Positions 22,371-33,659 of a stretch of DNA of 64,000 nucleotides are shown in pieces. The stretch is from Plasmodiophora brassicae. Lineage: Eukaryota > Endomyxa: Phytomyxea > Phytomyxea > Plasmodiophorida. The DNA lies in the NCBI GenBank assembly GCA_036867785.1, contig CP145425.1, positions 248,001 to 312,000 of the forward strand, given 5' to 3'. The notes under the pieces are model-generated. The model was given only the letters and a program-made list of their open reading frames with translations, was not told the origin of the DNA and ran no database searches. Positions within the stretch are counted from its first letter, which is position 1. Each line of letters starts with the position of its first letter. Position numbers and translations under genes: made by a program.

Positions 22371-24841
22371 TCATGGGTTGTTGGTGGCAGGCGCTCCCTG
22401 GCGTCTGACTTGGGCGACAGGTTTAGGTGCGTTTGCTTGTTCCGCAGGACTGTCCGCTTTCGGACGCCAGCGATGACGATTTCGCTTTCGAGCGTCTGCT
22501 GGAGCAGTAGGAGCAGCTGCAGGCACCTTATCGGACGCGTCCGGCAACGGGCTCGCGAGAGCGACCAACGTCTCCATGCCATCGTTAGGTGGCGCCGTGG
22601 TCATGGCTCCATTAGCCGAAGGTGGTTGGGCGCGTGCAGGTTTGGGTCTTTTCTTTCGCATTACGGCATTCACAGGGCCACGAGAAGCAACCGCCTCCTC
22701 AGACGTGTCGTCTTCTTTCTGATCGGTCGATGACGGATTCTCTGACTTCTCGCCGTGTCGTGTCTTAGAGCGGCCTTTCGGGGTCGCCAGCTCCTTGTTC
22801 GCCGCGTCCTTGCGCTTCGACGGCGGCGGTTTCGGCTGACGCCTCTTGACCGGTTCAACGACTTTTTCCCATGGCTGGCAAGTACTAAGCAGGTCGTACG
22901 CGCGTCGGAACTCGTCTTCAATCCGTACTGCTATTTCCTACGTAAGATGTTGTGAGCACCCAGTCCGGAAACGGGACTTCCGGGAGCGTACCATAGAAAC
23001 GTTACGCCCAACGTTATCTCGTTTGTCGAACGGGTCAATGATACAGTAGTTGAAGTGCTGAAAGTCGTGGAACATTGCGATGCGGTCTTCCGCTGCCTCA
23101 GGCAGTGTACGCGCTTCGCCAGTGCTGATACAGATTGCTTGGCGAGTCGGGCTGCACTCGATGCTGTAAAACTTGAAGAACGAGTACAACAGCCCACCTA
23201 TGCAACGTAGAAGTGTTTAAACCAAGCGCCAACGTACTCAGAACAAACATACCAATCGAATCAGTGTTGTCAGTACGCCAGGACGTGAATGGGCTAGAAA
23301 GGAAAGGGTTCGGACTGTTTTTCGTTGCCTGGGCAACCTCATCACTGGACGCCATGGCCTGTGCGTTGGGGATAACCGGCGGGCTGCAATGCTGCAAGAA
23401 GTACAGCACGAGAAGGGTGTACCCGAAAGAGTTTAACGAGCCCTTCGATGCATCTCCGATGAACCGGGCTTTGCTCCAGAACTGATGTACCACAGACCCC
23501 GTTAGCAACCTGTGGTTGATGTTGCAGTACATGAGCGACCTTGACTGCTGCGATGAGCTGTGGAACGCGAGGGTCCTTTTCCGCATAGGCTCGCAGCAGC
23601 CACGTTTTCGAACGTTGCGAGTCGGAATCATTCTTCAATGTGAAATCACACTCGAGCTGAAGTTGCCGATGTTGGAACTTCACAACCGGGACCCGGGCTG
23701 AACGGACGTGCAGCGATGAGTTGCAATCGAGGGCAGGGACAAGAGACGTACCGCCCGAGATCAGGCGCGTTATCCCCAGTCGGCGCTTCTTGAGGACTTT
23801 ATACCATGCTCTATTGAAAGGATCAGCCGTTCGGAATCATTCTTAACCAGCGAACAATATTCATACCTGAGGACGGCTTCAGGGTTGGTGACGTCGCCGA
23901 TCAAGGCAATATCGAGATCGGATCTATCCGACGACAAATTGCATGGAACGGACCCGAATAGCTCCAGATGGAGACCGAATTCACGTCCTTCGGCCTCGCG
24001 AAGCGCCTTCCGAGTGAAGCCATCGGCAAGAATACGCGTCAGCAGTGTGATGACCTGTTGAAAAGACCACGTCAGTGGACGAAGAGCGCCGGATGGTGGG
24101 CGCTTCCCACTTCTGAGCGTTTGTCGATCGTCTCCTGTTTCGGTCGCACTGTCGCATACCACGAGTCGACCGACACGCTTACGGCAGGCAGAGCCGCAAC
24201 AACAGACTCTCTGGAACAATGAACAACAGCGGGGCGCTTCGACCGAAACCATCGACATCAGATGCGCAGCTGAATATACCAAACGACCGTACCTTCTTTC
24301 GTGACTCGAGCACACGGTTCCGTCGTTCCATCTGCGACACGAGTCAGCTACGTACGTCAGCGCTTGCAAACGAGGGCGGCATGCATTGCCTTCAGAGCCG
24401 CGTCGTCCTTCGCTATCCGAAGGCGAACGACCAAGTCGCCGAGCTCGCGTTTGTCGTTTGCCAGGGCGCGTTCCACCGAGGCCGGGTCGCTGAACGTGAC
24501 AATGGCGAACGCCCGATCCTTCTTCCGCAGCAGCCTGCCTTGTCTGATGTCCACGCCGACGATCCGATCGGCGACGTCGACAAACAGCGACCGGACCGTC
24601 GTCTCGTCGGCAGTCGCAGGGAGCGGCCGAACAAACACGGCGTTCACCTACAAACGACGGTCACTGCACTACCTGGGTGGGTTGGAACCGACGTACCTAC
24701 CTGCGTCCCGCTGGCCGCTGCCGACGTCGGATGCTCACCGTCCGCCTCGACCTCAACAGACAGCGGATGCGGACGCGCCACCCGCTGATCGCCGTCGCCG
24801 ACGCCCAGGACGGCGACGCCGTTCACGAGAGCGTCCATCAA
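22371..24841 (-). CDS. RRM plus terminal nucleotidyltransferase (TUT1/TUTase-like), tandem copy 1
   Basis: Exon 1 (start 24841) joins the RRM through a 49-nt intron ending TTTGTAG. RRM: NAVFVRPLPATADETTVRSL, then AFAIVTFSDPASVERAL. Catalytic core: LFGSVPCNLSSDRSDLDIA (GS and the D-x-D pair), third Asp in ECDFTL, KTWLLRAYAEKDPRVPQL. Central and PAP-associated parts: FIGDASKGSLNSFGYTLLVL, CIIDPFDKRDNVGRNV, then EFRRAYDLLSTCQPWE. The tail is long, basic and disordered (KRKDAANKELATPKGRSK). The family adds U or A to RNA 3' ends; an RRM with this core recalls TUT1, the U6 snRNA uridylyltransferase. It lies head-to-tail with copy 2. Confidence 0.8.
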
Positions 24842-25132
24842 AGATGCCGTGGGACCACCACGGCCCGGAGGACGGGTTCGTCGCGCTCAACGGGGCCGCT
24901 CGCGAATTTCTGCCACGGTCCGGCCAGAGAGAGCAGAAAACGCGATCGGACCCGCGAGCAACCAACCGGGTTCTCGCCCGGGAGACCGGAACCGGGTCCG
25001 GCGGCATGGCCACGCCCGTCAATGTGGCCGGTAACAGCGCGGTGTCATCCCCGAAGCCGCCGTGTTTCTGGGGTGGACAGCGACGAATACGAACCATATG
25101 TATGATGAGGCTACCAGTAGTCATCGTACTGT

Positions 25133-27440
25133 CTACAGCCTGAGCCTTGCCAGAGTTCGGACAACGGTGCTGGTCCAGGAGGAACCTCGTCGCAGGGCGA
25201 CTGGCTGTGAACTGAACCGGCAGCGCCCGTTCACAGGAGGGGCTTGCCAGGGTCGCGTAACAGGAGCCGGTTGTGCGGTAGGCGAGTGACGTTGGTCTCG
25301 GCGAGCGCGCCGCCCGACGTGTTGCATTCGTTCCAGATCGGTTCGGAGATGGGATGGTCTGGCCAGGCGCTCATCGGGGACAGTCGCTGCGCTCGCGCCC
25401 GCAAGGCGACCAGGGGCGGCTTCGGCGAACGGATCTTCACCAGCATGGTCAAGGGCGCCCGGTCTCCGTTCGTTGCCTTCACTACTGCTGATCTCTGGCC
25501 GGGCCTCTCTTGACGGCGCTCCGCTAAATCCATACCGACGTGACGCCGCTTCCGACAGGGATCTGTTGCTGCGGTGCTTGCGCGGCGGTTCGATAACCGC
25601 CTCCCAGGGTTTGCACGTGCCGAGCATGTCGTAGGCCCTCCGAATCTCCCTCTCGATACGTTCCGCAGTCGCCTGAATCAATATCAGGGCCCAACGAAGG
25701 CAGAACTGATGCGGTTCCTGACCGCGGACACGTTCCGCGCGACGTTGTCGTTTCGGTCGAACGGGTCGGCGATGCAAAAGCTGATGTGCTGGTTGTCGTG
25801 GAACATGGTGACCCGGTCTTCGATGTGGGACGGGGCCGGGCGTGGCTCTCCTTCGCGAATGCACACGACTTGCTGCGTCGGACTGCACTCGGTGCTGTAG
25901 AACTCGAACATGGAGTAGAGAAGCTGACCTGGCGATGGGAGTAGTTAGGACACACGCCATCGCGGCTGGCGTACTGTGCCTGCACGGTACCAATTGAGTC
26001 CTGGTTCCGGGAACGCCATTTCATGAACGAGTCCGACAGGAACGGGTTCGTTGATTCCTGATCCGTCTTCGCCAGGGCCGCAGCGACGACTTCGGGCGCC
26101 ACCAAACGCTGCGCGTTTGGCAGAATCGGCGGGTGGCAGCACTGCAGGAACTGGATCGCAAGAAGTGTGAAGCCGAACGCGCTCAGCGACCCTTTGTGCG
26201 CTCGGGCAACCAGGCGGTGCTTGCCCCACAGCTGTGGCAGCGCTTGGGACGGGATTTCATAAGTACCATGACGAACGGCCTACCTTGACTGCGGCAATAA
26301 GTCGTGGTACACGAGAATCCTTCTGAGCATACGCGCTCAGTAGCCAGGTCTTCAGACGGTTGTTGTCGTTCGATTCTATGATGGAGATGTCGCAGTCGAT
26401 GTCCGTTTCCCGATGATGCAATTCAACAATCGGTGTTCGAGCTAACACAGATTCAGGCTCTAAACTAACAGCATCCGTTTACATTGGTGTCCTACCGTGC
26501 TGAATCAGATCTGTTCTTCCAAGGTATCGCCGCCGTAGTACCCTCCACCAGGCTCTGCAACATAAAGCACTCAGGATAACGATAGCACAATGCCAATGGC
26601 ACGTACCGAAGCACTGCGTCACGATCATTGACCCTGCCTACAAGGCCAATGTCCAGGTCGGATGACTTTGTGGACAGGTTGCAGGACACGGAGCCGAACA
26701 GTGCCATTCGAAGGCCTACGTCGGCTCCATTCGCGTCACTTAGCGCTTGCTGAGTTCGCTTCTCCTGGAGTATCGTTCTGATCTCCTCAAGAACCTAATT
26801 TTCAACACTGAATGTTGTTCCCGCTGATATGACGACGTAGCACCTTAGAACGACGGGCCGCAGTCTCCTCACATGGGGATACGTCGTCGTACCAGGTTTC
26901 AACAGCATCGGCTACACCCATCAATCCGACAGCGACATCGTCTTCGGAGCAATGCGACGCGCCGGAAGACGCCTGCAACCCATTCCTCAGGAAAGAAGCG
27001 CTACACAAACTGTAGATGACGATACCCTGGGTCGTGGCAGTTGCCTGATCAAGAACGCCTGAACCTTTGTCAGAACCTTCACAGTGCGATTAATGTGGTT
27101 TGCGTATACCTTCCTCTCACTAATGCTCTGGAGCGGGTTCACCCGAGCGACGAGGTCGCCGACCCTCAACCGATCAAACACAAGCGCTCGCAGCATCGCA
27201 TCATTGTCCTGAAACTCGACCGTCGCCGAGACGCGCAGTTGTCGGGTCCTCATTGGAGTAAACGTGACGCGTACAATCCGGTCCGATAGACCAGTGAACA
27301 TTGACCTGATCAGGTCCTCGGTGGCATCGCCAGGCAGCGGACGAACGAACAGTGATACGCCCTGGAATCGTTCGGCAAACGCGATTCATAAGATGGATCC
27401 GCACAGAGTACCTCCGGGGCTAAAGGTTCATTCAGCAGCG
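25133..27440 (-). CDS. RRM plus terminal nucleotidyltransferase (TUT1/TUTase-like), tandem copy 2
   Basis: Same order as copy 1. RRM: VSLFVRPLPGDATEDLIRSM, then VSATVEFQDNDAMLRALVF. Catalytic core LFGSVSCNLSTKSSDLDIG, third Asp in DIDCDISI, KTWLLSAYAQKDSRVPRL. PAP-associated domain: FYSTECSPTQQVVCI, CIADPFDRNDNVARNV, then EREIRRAYDMLGTCKPWE. All three catalytic acids are kept, so both copies look active. Protein identity to copy 1 is moderate, so the duplication is not recent. The first exon is uncertain: the RRM exon reaches about 27346, and an upstream exon ending EPLAPE (near 27400) fits in frame but its Met was not found. The C-terminal tail diverges from copy 1. Confidence 0.76.
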
Positions 27441-27896
27441 TCCATGTAGGTTCCGACCTCGGGTCCTCCTGCGAAGCGAGCAGCAAATCACGCGATGCCT
27501 CGTGGTTGATCTCGCGTCACCATAACGTACCAGAGAAGACGCGTGATCACCCATTTTACACGTTGACAAGTCTGGCCCTCCCCCGTCAACATTCTGCACG
27601 ATGCGCAAGTCACACACGTGCTCAAGCAGCAAACCATCAAACACCAAACATCGTCGCGGTTCCAGGCCTGCCGACGCGCCTGTCAACTCAGCCATCACTG
27701 AACAGCGGTCCCGTTTTTGATGAAATCATCGCCCTCACCTGCTTCATATCGGCATACAACGAATCGAGACCACCCCTGGCCATGACGGCGTTGATGATGA
27801 TCGATTGCACAGAGGACTCGCGAGTCGCGGCGCGGGTTCCGGCCTCCGGGTCCGTCAATGACGCGAGCGGGTAGCTTCACACGTTACGCGGACTTA
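27441..27896. other. Intergenic or first-exon region, weakly supported
   Basis: Mostly unassigned. A Met at 27781 (MTALMMIDCTEDSRVAAR) can be joined through a short 39-nt intron to the PETD repeat frame downstream, so it may be the first exon of that gene. The intron would be shorter than others here. Confidence 0.3.
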
Positions 27897-28077
27897 TTCC
27901 CGAGACTGATCCCCAGACTGATCCCGAGACTGATCCCGAGACTGATCCCGAGACTGATCCCGAGACTGATCCCGAGACTGATCCCGAGACTGATCCCGAG
28001 ACTGATCCAGAGACTGACCCCGAGACTGACCCCGAGACCGATCCCGAGACTGATCCCGAGACTGATCCCGAGACTAA
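27897..28077 (+). repeat. 12-bp minisatellite, about 15 copies, coding-type (PETD)n
   Basis: Unit CCCGAGACTGAT repeated about 15 times with a few single-base variants near the ends. One plus frame reads (PETD)n and continues without a stop into KPAVLPGQASTIRPSFPV and LLEEPVHR. The other open readings are (PRLI)n and, on the minus strand, (SGSV)n. The period is a multiple of three and the PETD frame is acidic and plausible for a disordered segment. Confidence 0.85.
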
Positions 28078-28172
28078 ACCAGCGGTTCTTCCGGGACAGG
28101 CATCAACGATCAGGCCGTCGTTCCCCGTGTCAGATCCGATATTATTGGAAGAACCGGTACACCGTGTAAGTA

Positions 28173-28742
28173 TTGAGAATGAAGGTGGACATGCAAGCGA
28201 CCGCGCAAGCGTACCAGACCATGTTGCGGAGCAGCAAGCCTGGCGTGAAGGTCTTGGGCTTGCTGCGCCCGCTGGCACAGGTGCTGATCCCCCTGATGGT
28301 GATCGCGCTGTGGTGGTGCGCTGGTGAACTCGCAGACGATAGGGCACCTGATAAGGTGCAGGATGCGATCCGCAAAGTGCAGTTCATCTTGGTCTGGTGG
28401 TCGTTTCTTTACATTGCCCTGTGGGTTCTGTTAATGCTCGCGACGTCTTCCGAGACAATGTTGGCGTGGGCGGCGGCAACATCTGCTGTCATGTCGCAAT
28501 GTAGCATGCTGCTGGCGATTAATAACGGAAACGGCCAGAGTGATTGCGGAACCATGGTTGCCACCATTGGCGGTATTCTGACGTTCGCGCTGTCCGGAAT
28601 CGCTGCACTCATCATTTTCCAGCAACAGCATCTTGAAACGGGCCAGGCTTCGGCCGCGATTGGCGCCGCTCCTGAGTACCCGCCAGACCTCAATGACAAG
28701 GTGACATCCATGTACGCCGTTACCGACAATTCTGCTGCGTAA
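28173..28742 (+). CDS. Four-helix membrane protein of unknown family
   Basis: 189 codons. Four hydrophobic segments: LAQVLIPLMVIALWWCAG, FILVWWSFLYIALWVLLML, MLAWAAATSAVMSQCSMLLA and TIGGILTFALSGIAALIIF. The C-terminus is polar. The layout recalls tetraspan/MARVEL-like proteins, but I see no diagnostic motif. The PETD repeat immediately upstream may be its N-terminal part, joined over a short intron starting GTGTAAGT near 28163; alternatively this Met is the real start. Confidence 0.55.
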   Translation: MRMKVDMQATAQAYQTMLRSSKPGVKVLGLLRPLAQVLIPLMVIALWWCAGELADDRAPDKVQDAIRKVQFILVWWSFLYIALWVLLMLATSSETMLAWAAATSAVMSQCSMLLAINNGNGQSDCGTMVATIGGILTFALSGIAALIIFQQQHLETGQASAAIGAAPEYPPDLNDKVTSMYAVTDNSAA

Positions 28743-29052
28743 ACGCAGTTGTCAATACATATTTGGACCTGTCGTATGTCCGACCAGAAAGGTTTTTGTG
28801 GTGCCCTTGGAAAAGGCGAAACCTGACAAAGTGAGGGGCGGAGCATCATTTCAGCAGAAATGCATGTGAAGAAACGGACGATTCTGAAGGAGGCAGCGAA
28901 CAATGGTAATTGCTTAAGAAGACATGGCTGAGGTTTGGAACAAATTCATCAACAATCGATGATGACGAGTCGCGGTCTGCGGTAGGGCGCACGTCCAACC
29001 GGTGGCAACCGCGGCGGTCTTTCGTGTCAGAGAGCGAAAGGTGACTTCGGCT

Positions 29053-29497
29053 ATGGCTATGGTGGAAAACCTGTCTGTGAGCCACGAGACAGCACTGAAC
29101 CTGCAGGCATTTCAACCGCTCGAATATACCTATATACCAGGGGACACGCTCCGCCATCAAATCAGACTCGACGTATCTGGGGACATCGGTGACGTTCAGT
29201 ACACTGCAGTGATAAACTTACTGGCATGGTTCCCAGCTTCGCTAGGCCGGTTTGAATGCGAGCGCTCAGACCAATGCGTTTGTAGTTCTGCCATTGGGGG
29301 AACACAGGAAGCAGGAACCCGAGACGGGCGCTCCTATGGCGACTGGCACCACGCCGCAGTTCGATGACAAGATGCCCGTGAACGTCATTGTCGTCGCCCC
29401 CAGCTTCATGAAACACATGCCAGTACGTGTGTATATACATGGCCGTAAACGAGAGGGATACAGTCTGTCGCTGGCAATGTATTTCGCGGTCATGTAG
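29053..29497 (+). CDS. Hypothetical protein, two exons
   Basis: MAMVENLSVSHETALNLQAF and YIPGDTLRHQIRLDVSGDIG join over an intron of about 62 nt (GTGATAAAC...GCTCAG) to TNAFVVLPLGEHRKQEPETG and MPVNVIVVAPSFMKHMPV. Beta-strand-rich, no known family; the first part vaguely recalls arrestin-like or C2 sandwiches. It converges on, and its end overlaps, the last exon of the alcohol oxidase on the other strand, so one of the two 3' ends is probably misplaced. Confidence 0.35.
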
Positions 29498-31711
29498 CTG
29501 ATCGCATAGTTCGTGATCATGGGATTCACACCGGACGACGTAGGGAACACGGATGCATCTGCGACGAACAGGTTGGTGCACTCCCAGACCTCACCATGCG
29601 GCGACACAACGCCGTCGTCAGGCGATGCGCCCATCCGACACGTCCCCATTTGGTGGGCGGAGAACAGGTCGGTGTCGAGGTTATGCACGCCATGCCGGCT
29701 CACGTTGGCGATAAATCTCTCCACGTCGGGGTCGTTAATCTCACGTGAACGCGGGAACAAAGCACCGACGCTGCCTTGCGATGTTCGAACCTCGTTCGCG
29801 CCTAGTTGCAGCGGATTCAGCAACACGAATGGCATCGGTTGGGTAACGCGTACCTGCAGCGACAAGAACCTTGACGGCGTGGATGAGCCCGTCAGTGACA
29901 CTTTCCCCATCGAAGGGGCTGACGTTAAAGTCGATCTGTGGCTGTCCTTCTTCATCGACGCTCACGGACGCATCGCGATCGCGATCGCGAACAAGGGAGA
30001 TGACGGGCAGCGCGTGCTTGAACCTGGCAAAGTCACGCTTGTGCTGCGCCGACGATGACCATTGCAGCAGCGTTGCGAATAGCCCCGGGTGCATCATCGG
30101 GATTTCAAGCTTCGCTCCATAGTGCTGCCCATCTTGGTTGCCGGCGACGTTCGACAACGCCGTCATGATGCTGCCATCCCAGGTCCTGATCTCTTCGTCA
30201 AAGAGCCCAACGGCAACAGCGACTGGGTGCACCCCGAAGTGCTTCCCAATATGACGATTGGACAGGCCGGAACGAAGCAGCAGCGCTGGCGAATGCAAAG
30301 ACCCTGGCGGAGAGGTGCAAACGGATCAGATCGCGCAAGTGGTGATCAGCACCAGTTACCTGCGGAACAGACGACGATCGCAGATCGAACGACGATTGGC
30401 GGCCCGTTCCTGATAGAACACTCGATGCCGACGGCAGTGCCGTTCTCGATGACGACTCGGCTGACCATGCACTCCTGGACGAACTTGGCACCCGCGTCAC
30501 GCGCATCGCAAAGCCACGACTCGGGGCCGCTTTGCTTGACGCCGGATGGGCATCCCAGCCCACAGAACCCGCACCGGTGCTCCTTCAGGCCCGTGTTCTG
30601 GGGAATGCTTTGGTGATGGAATCCGAGACGTTGACAGGCATCGAGCATCTTCATGTTGCTCACGTTATGGACCGTGAACGTGTCGCTTACGCCCATGCGA
30701 TTGCAAACGGCGTCGACCGCGTCCTGGAATTCGACACTGAGAAACGAGGGAAGGTCGTGCTTCTTCGCCCATTCTTCCCGGAGCCAGTTGGGCGGTCGTA
30801 GGCTGGCAGACCAGTTCACGGCTGTGCCTCCGCCAAACGTCGACCCGGCGAACAGAAGCAGGGCGCCGTTCTCTGACGCCAGGAGACCCTCTCGTTCGAA
30901 CATCTTCTCCATTGCATCCTGCTCGATCAGCGCATGCTGGTCGCTTTGGTAGTACTTGCCCTTCTCGACGACAAGAACAGACTTACCCGCCTGTGCTAAA
31001 ACCGATGCGCAGACCGACCCACCCGCACCTGATCCCACGATTATGACATCGAAGTGGGCACCTCGTAAAGCGTCTTCGCCCAGGAATTCGTACTGGGGTG
31101 GCGTACGTTTGGGAATTGCGGAGCGAACCAGGTCGGGACCTGGGTACCTACGTGAATCAAACGGCAGATGGTTGGAAACGACACTTATGCAGGGTATTGG
31201 GCGTACCCGATCTCGGCCCAAATCGAGGTCGGTGGGTTCATGTACACATGCGTCATCGACATGATCTTCAGAACGCGATACAGAACTATCAGGTTAGGGA
31301 CCGGTGACTGCCATCAACAATGACTTCGCAAGTGCAAGAAGGGGGAAACCCGCCAAGTGAACGCACCGTTGAAAACAGGTTCAGAAGCCTGGTCCTGCGT
31401 TCAAGCGACAGCAACGCGAACGGCGAGAACATGGTGCCACCGGATACAACCAGGATCCCGTACGAGTTCGACAGGATCGCAAGGCCCAGGATAAACTGTC
31501 TATACGCGCGCCGGTTCAACTTGCGTCGCATGCTAGCCACCACGGCCGTCGCCGACTGGACCGACGACCCCGACAACTTCAGCAACGACGTCCCGCCCTC
31601 ATGTTCAGGCGCCACAAACGTGTCCAGAACGGCGACGACTGTCGCCAGTTCGCCCGGGGTCGGGTCCCGACCAACTTCACCGACGACGTATCGCGCAATC
31701 CAATCGTCCAT
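29266..31711 (-). CDS. Long-chain fatty alcohol oxidase, GMC oxidoreductase family
   Basis: The N-terminal helical region typical of the plant/fungal FAO family is present (ATVVAVLDTFVAPEHEGG, RRKLNRRAYRQFILGLAIL, then SIWAEIGYAQ in a small exon near 31200-31260). The FAD-binding Rossmann motif follows: FDVIIVGSGAGGSVCASVLA, VLVVEKGKYY; then STFGGGTAVNWSASLRPP and HRCGFCGLGCPSG. The C-terminal GMC part reads HQMGTCRMGASPDDG, LFVADASVFPTSSGVNPMIT. FAO oxidises long-chain alcohols to aldehydes with release of H2O2, often at peroxisome or ER membranes. The residues after KYIASDRL are dubious and overlap a plus-strand candidate, so the true stop may be nearer 29450. Confidence 0.83.
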
Positions 31712-32309
31712 TCGAGCAAGATTTTAAGTACGAGGTGGTCCGCCTCCCCCGTAACGGTTTCGCACGTTTTTCTGCGTCCTCGCTGGGCGGCAAAGCCGGC
31801 GGGACCGATGGAATCGTTCGGGAAGCGTGGACGGCACCAACAGGTGGGTCTTTGTTCTGTTGCTGGTACCACCGATGGCCATACACACGCAGCAGACGTG
31901 GAAGGTCGACAACGTTGTGACGCATACGCCGTCCAGGTTGAGGCGGTCGGCTGGATTCACCTCGTCTTCACACTGGTTTGACCCGTTCTTGGGTCCGCCC
32001 TAAGTCCCTGACCTAACCCCACTTGCGTCAACGACACTGAGCCGCGAGCCTCGGCGTCAAACAGTATGGCGGAAAGGGTAACCCGTACTAGTACCTGCGT
32101 CTTCCAGGTAGGTATTTCCCTCGACGACGGAGCCTTTGCGCCGGGCCGTAGCAGCCGAAGCCCTGATCGGTGCAACCCCTTAGACGCCTGTCGACTCTCA
32201 ATGACAAGACAATCATACATATCCGCCTGCAAAAGACGACATGTGAAGCGGAAGAAATCGAACGGGTGGCACATTCGTTAGCACTTCCATCGCGAAGAAT
32301 CTGGACCAC
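31712..32309. other. Intergenic, nothing recognised
   Basis: Upstream of the oxidase start. Overlapping short frames in several phases, none convincing. Confidence 0.45.
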
Positions 32310-32573
32310 GTGAAAACGCGCACCGACTCCATGACCGAGATCTTGGAGACGGATACACACAGCTACTTCGGCATGGTCACGTTCGACGACGGGAGTCACT
32401 TTTATCCCGACGTGAGAACATGGGGTGCTTCAACCACTTCGGCCAGACGTAACACAGGCCGCCAAGGCCGCCGGGATGAATCTCGCGACTTCAACCCACC
32501 AAACACGAACCCCGACGAGGATATCCGCTGGAAGAAGTACGGCTCCTCGACGCACGCAACGGCGTCTCCCTAA
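32310..32573 (+). CDS. Hypothetical short frame sharing a motif with the inverted frame at 32848
   Basis: 87 codons. Contains SYFGMVTFDDGSHFYPD, close to YFGTVGTVTFVDGSHFYHD in the minus-strand frame at 32848-33210. It may be a degraded inverted copy rather than a gene. Confidence 0.3.
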   Translation: MKTRTDSMTEILETDTHSYFGMVTFDDGSHFYPDVRTWGASTTSARRNTGRQGRRDESRDFNPPNTNPDEDIRWKKYGSSTHATASP

Positions 32574-32611
32574 TAGGCCCGTTTCATTCCGATGTCTCGC
32601 GACACATCATA

Positions 32612-32697
32612 CGTTAAGTAAACCCCGAGTTCAACGACATGAACGTCACGCTCCTACGGCGTCGTGACGTTCATGTCGTCGAACAGTTTACATAACG
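32612..32697. repeat. Long imperfect hairpin
   Basis: The core arms ACGACATGAACGTCACG and CGTGACGTTCATGTCGT flank a 12-base loop. The pairing extends outward through GTTAAGTAAAC and GTTTACATAAC with a few mismatches, giving arms of about 35 bases. No coding capacity. It could be a small foldback element, a structured 3' end or an arrested palindrome. Confidence 0.85.
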
Positions 32698-32847
32698 CAA
32701 GATAGTATCGCAAGGAATCGGAATTAATGAAGCGGACCTGCCTAGGGAAAAGCGGTCGGGTGTGTTGAGGGGACGCGCTCCTTTGTACGGACGTTGACAA
32801 ACGCGTTCGTGCTAGAGGATTGAAGTCGGAACCTTCATTTGGCGGCC

Positions 32848-33210
32848 TTACGTCTGGTTGAAGCGCTCCATGTCCTCGCGAAGAGATTCGTCGTGATAAA
32901 AGTGGCTCCCGTCGACGAACGTGACCGTGCCGACTGTGCCGAAGTAGCTGAGTATGGATGCGTCTCGAAGATCTGCCACGTCTGGAACCGGTGCACGTTT
33001 CAACATGTTCAGTGCCAGCACCGCCTCATTGATGCCGCAAACCTGTTTGAACCAGCCGAAGGCTGCGCGAAGAGCACGTTCTGCTTGCTGGCGGCCGCCG
33101 CATGAATGTGTTGGTAGTACACTTTCCCATCGATTTCGAAATATTATGGTCGTCTTGCCCGAGCACGATCGAACGCAGTTCGTTGATGCCCTCGGGACCA
33201 TCTTCGGCAC
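32848..33210 (-). CDS. Hypothetical protein, likely spliced
   Basis: The end reads VADLRDASILSYFG and VTFVDGSHFYHDESLRED, then ERFNQT. A better upstream frame near 33060-33140 reads FEIDGKVYYQHIHAAAASKQ and NVLFAQPSAGSN, suggesting an intron beginning GTTTGCGG. No family recognised. Confidence 0.35.
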   Translation of the reverse strand: MPKMVPRASTNCVRSCSGKTTIIFRNRWESVLPTHSCGGRQQAERALRAAFGWFKQVCGINEAVLALNMLKRAPVPDVADLRDASILSYFGTVGTVTFVDGSHFYHDESLREDMERFNQT

Positions 33211-33225
33211 CGGAGCCGCGAGCGT

Positions 33226-33659
33226 TTATCCAGAATCATGACAGCGCGAGCGACGTTCCAAGTAACAACAATGTGCGTTTCTGACAGGCTCTTGTAGCCA
33301 AAGGGCGACACGAGACACGTGGTGGCAGCTGGGCCCGAGGCAACGGGAATCTACGAAGTATGATCGGATCGGACGTTCAGAGAGGGAGGTGTTGCGCCAG
33401 TCGCGAATCCCCGAGCTGCCGACTGATCCGCGCGTGCGGACGTATTTTCCGGCACGCAGTGGACCCAATTAGGGGTACTCTAGGGCCCCTGAGTTAGAGC
33501 GCATCGGATTCGTGAGTATGGCACGGCCTCGTGATTGTAATCTCGTGATTACAGCCAGCCAGCGACAGCACACAAGTGCAAGGTCCTGGGAAATGACCTG
33601 GTTCCATACAATTGGCCTTTCGCTGCAGCCAGACGCCGTGTCACAAACCGACGAATGTA
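33226..33659. other. Intergenic, nothing recognised
   Basis: 434 bases of short frames with no similarity I recognise; downstream of the RhoGEF stop. Confidence 0.45.

Noticed and set aside
24301-25143. 280-residue plus frame
   Set aside because: Antisense to the RRM exons of TUTase copy 1; Arg/Ser/Thr-rich composition typical of antisense GC-rich DNA.
27897-28077. CRISPR array
   Set aside because: Units are 12 bp and contiguous with no spacers; the sequence is eukaryotic.
27858-28169. Plus frame reading (PRLI)n and minus frame reading (SGSV)n
   Set aside because: By-products of the 12-bp repeat; the PETD frame continues into better sequence.
32612-32697. Rho-independent terminator
   Set aside because: No U-tract follows, the stem is far too long, and this is eukaryotic nuclear DNA.
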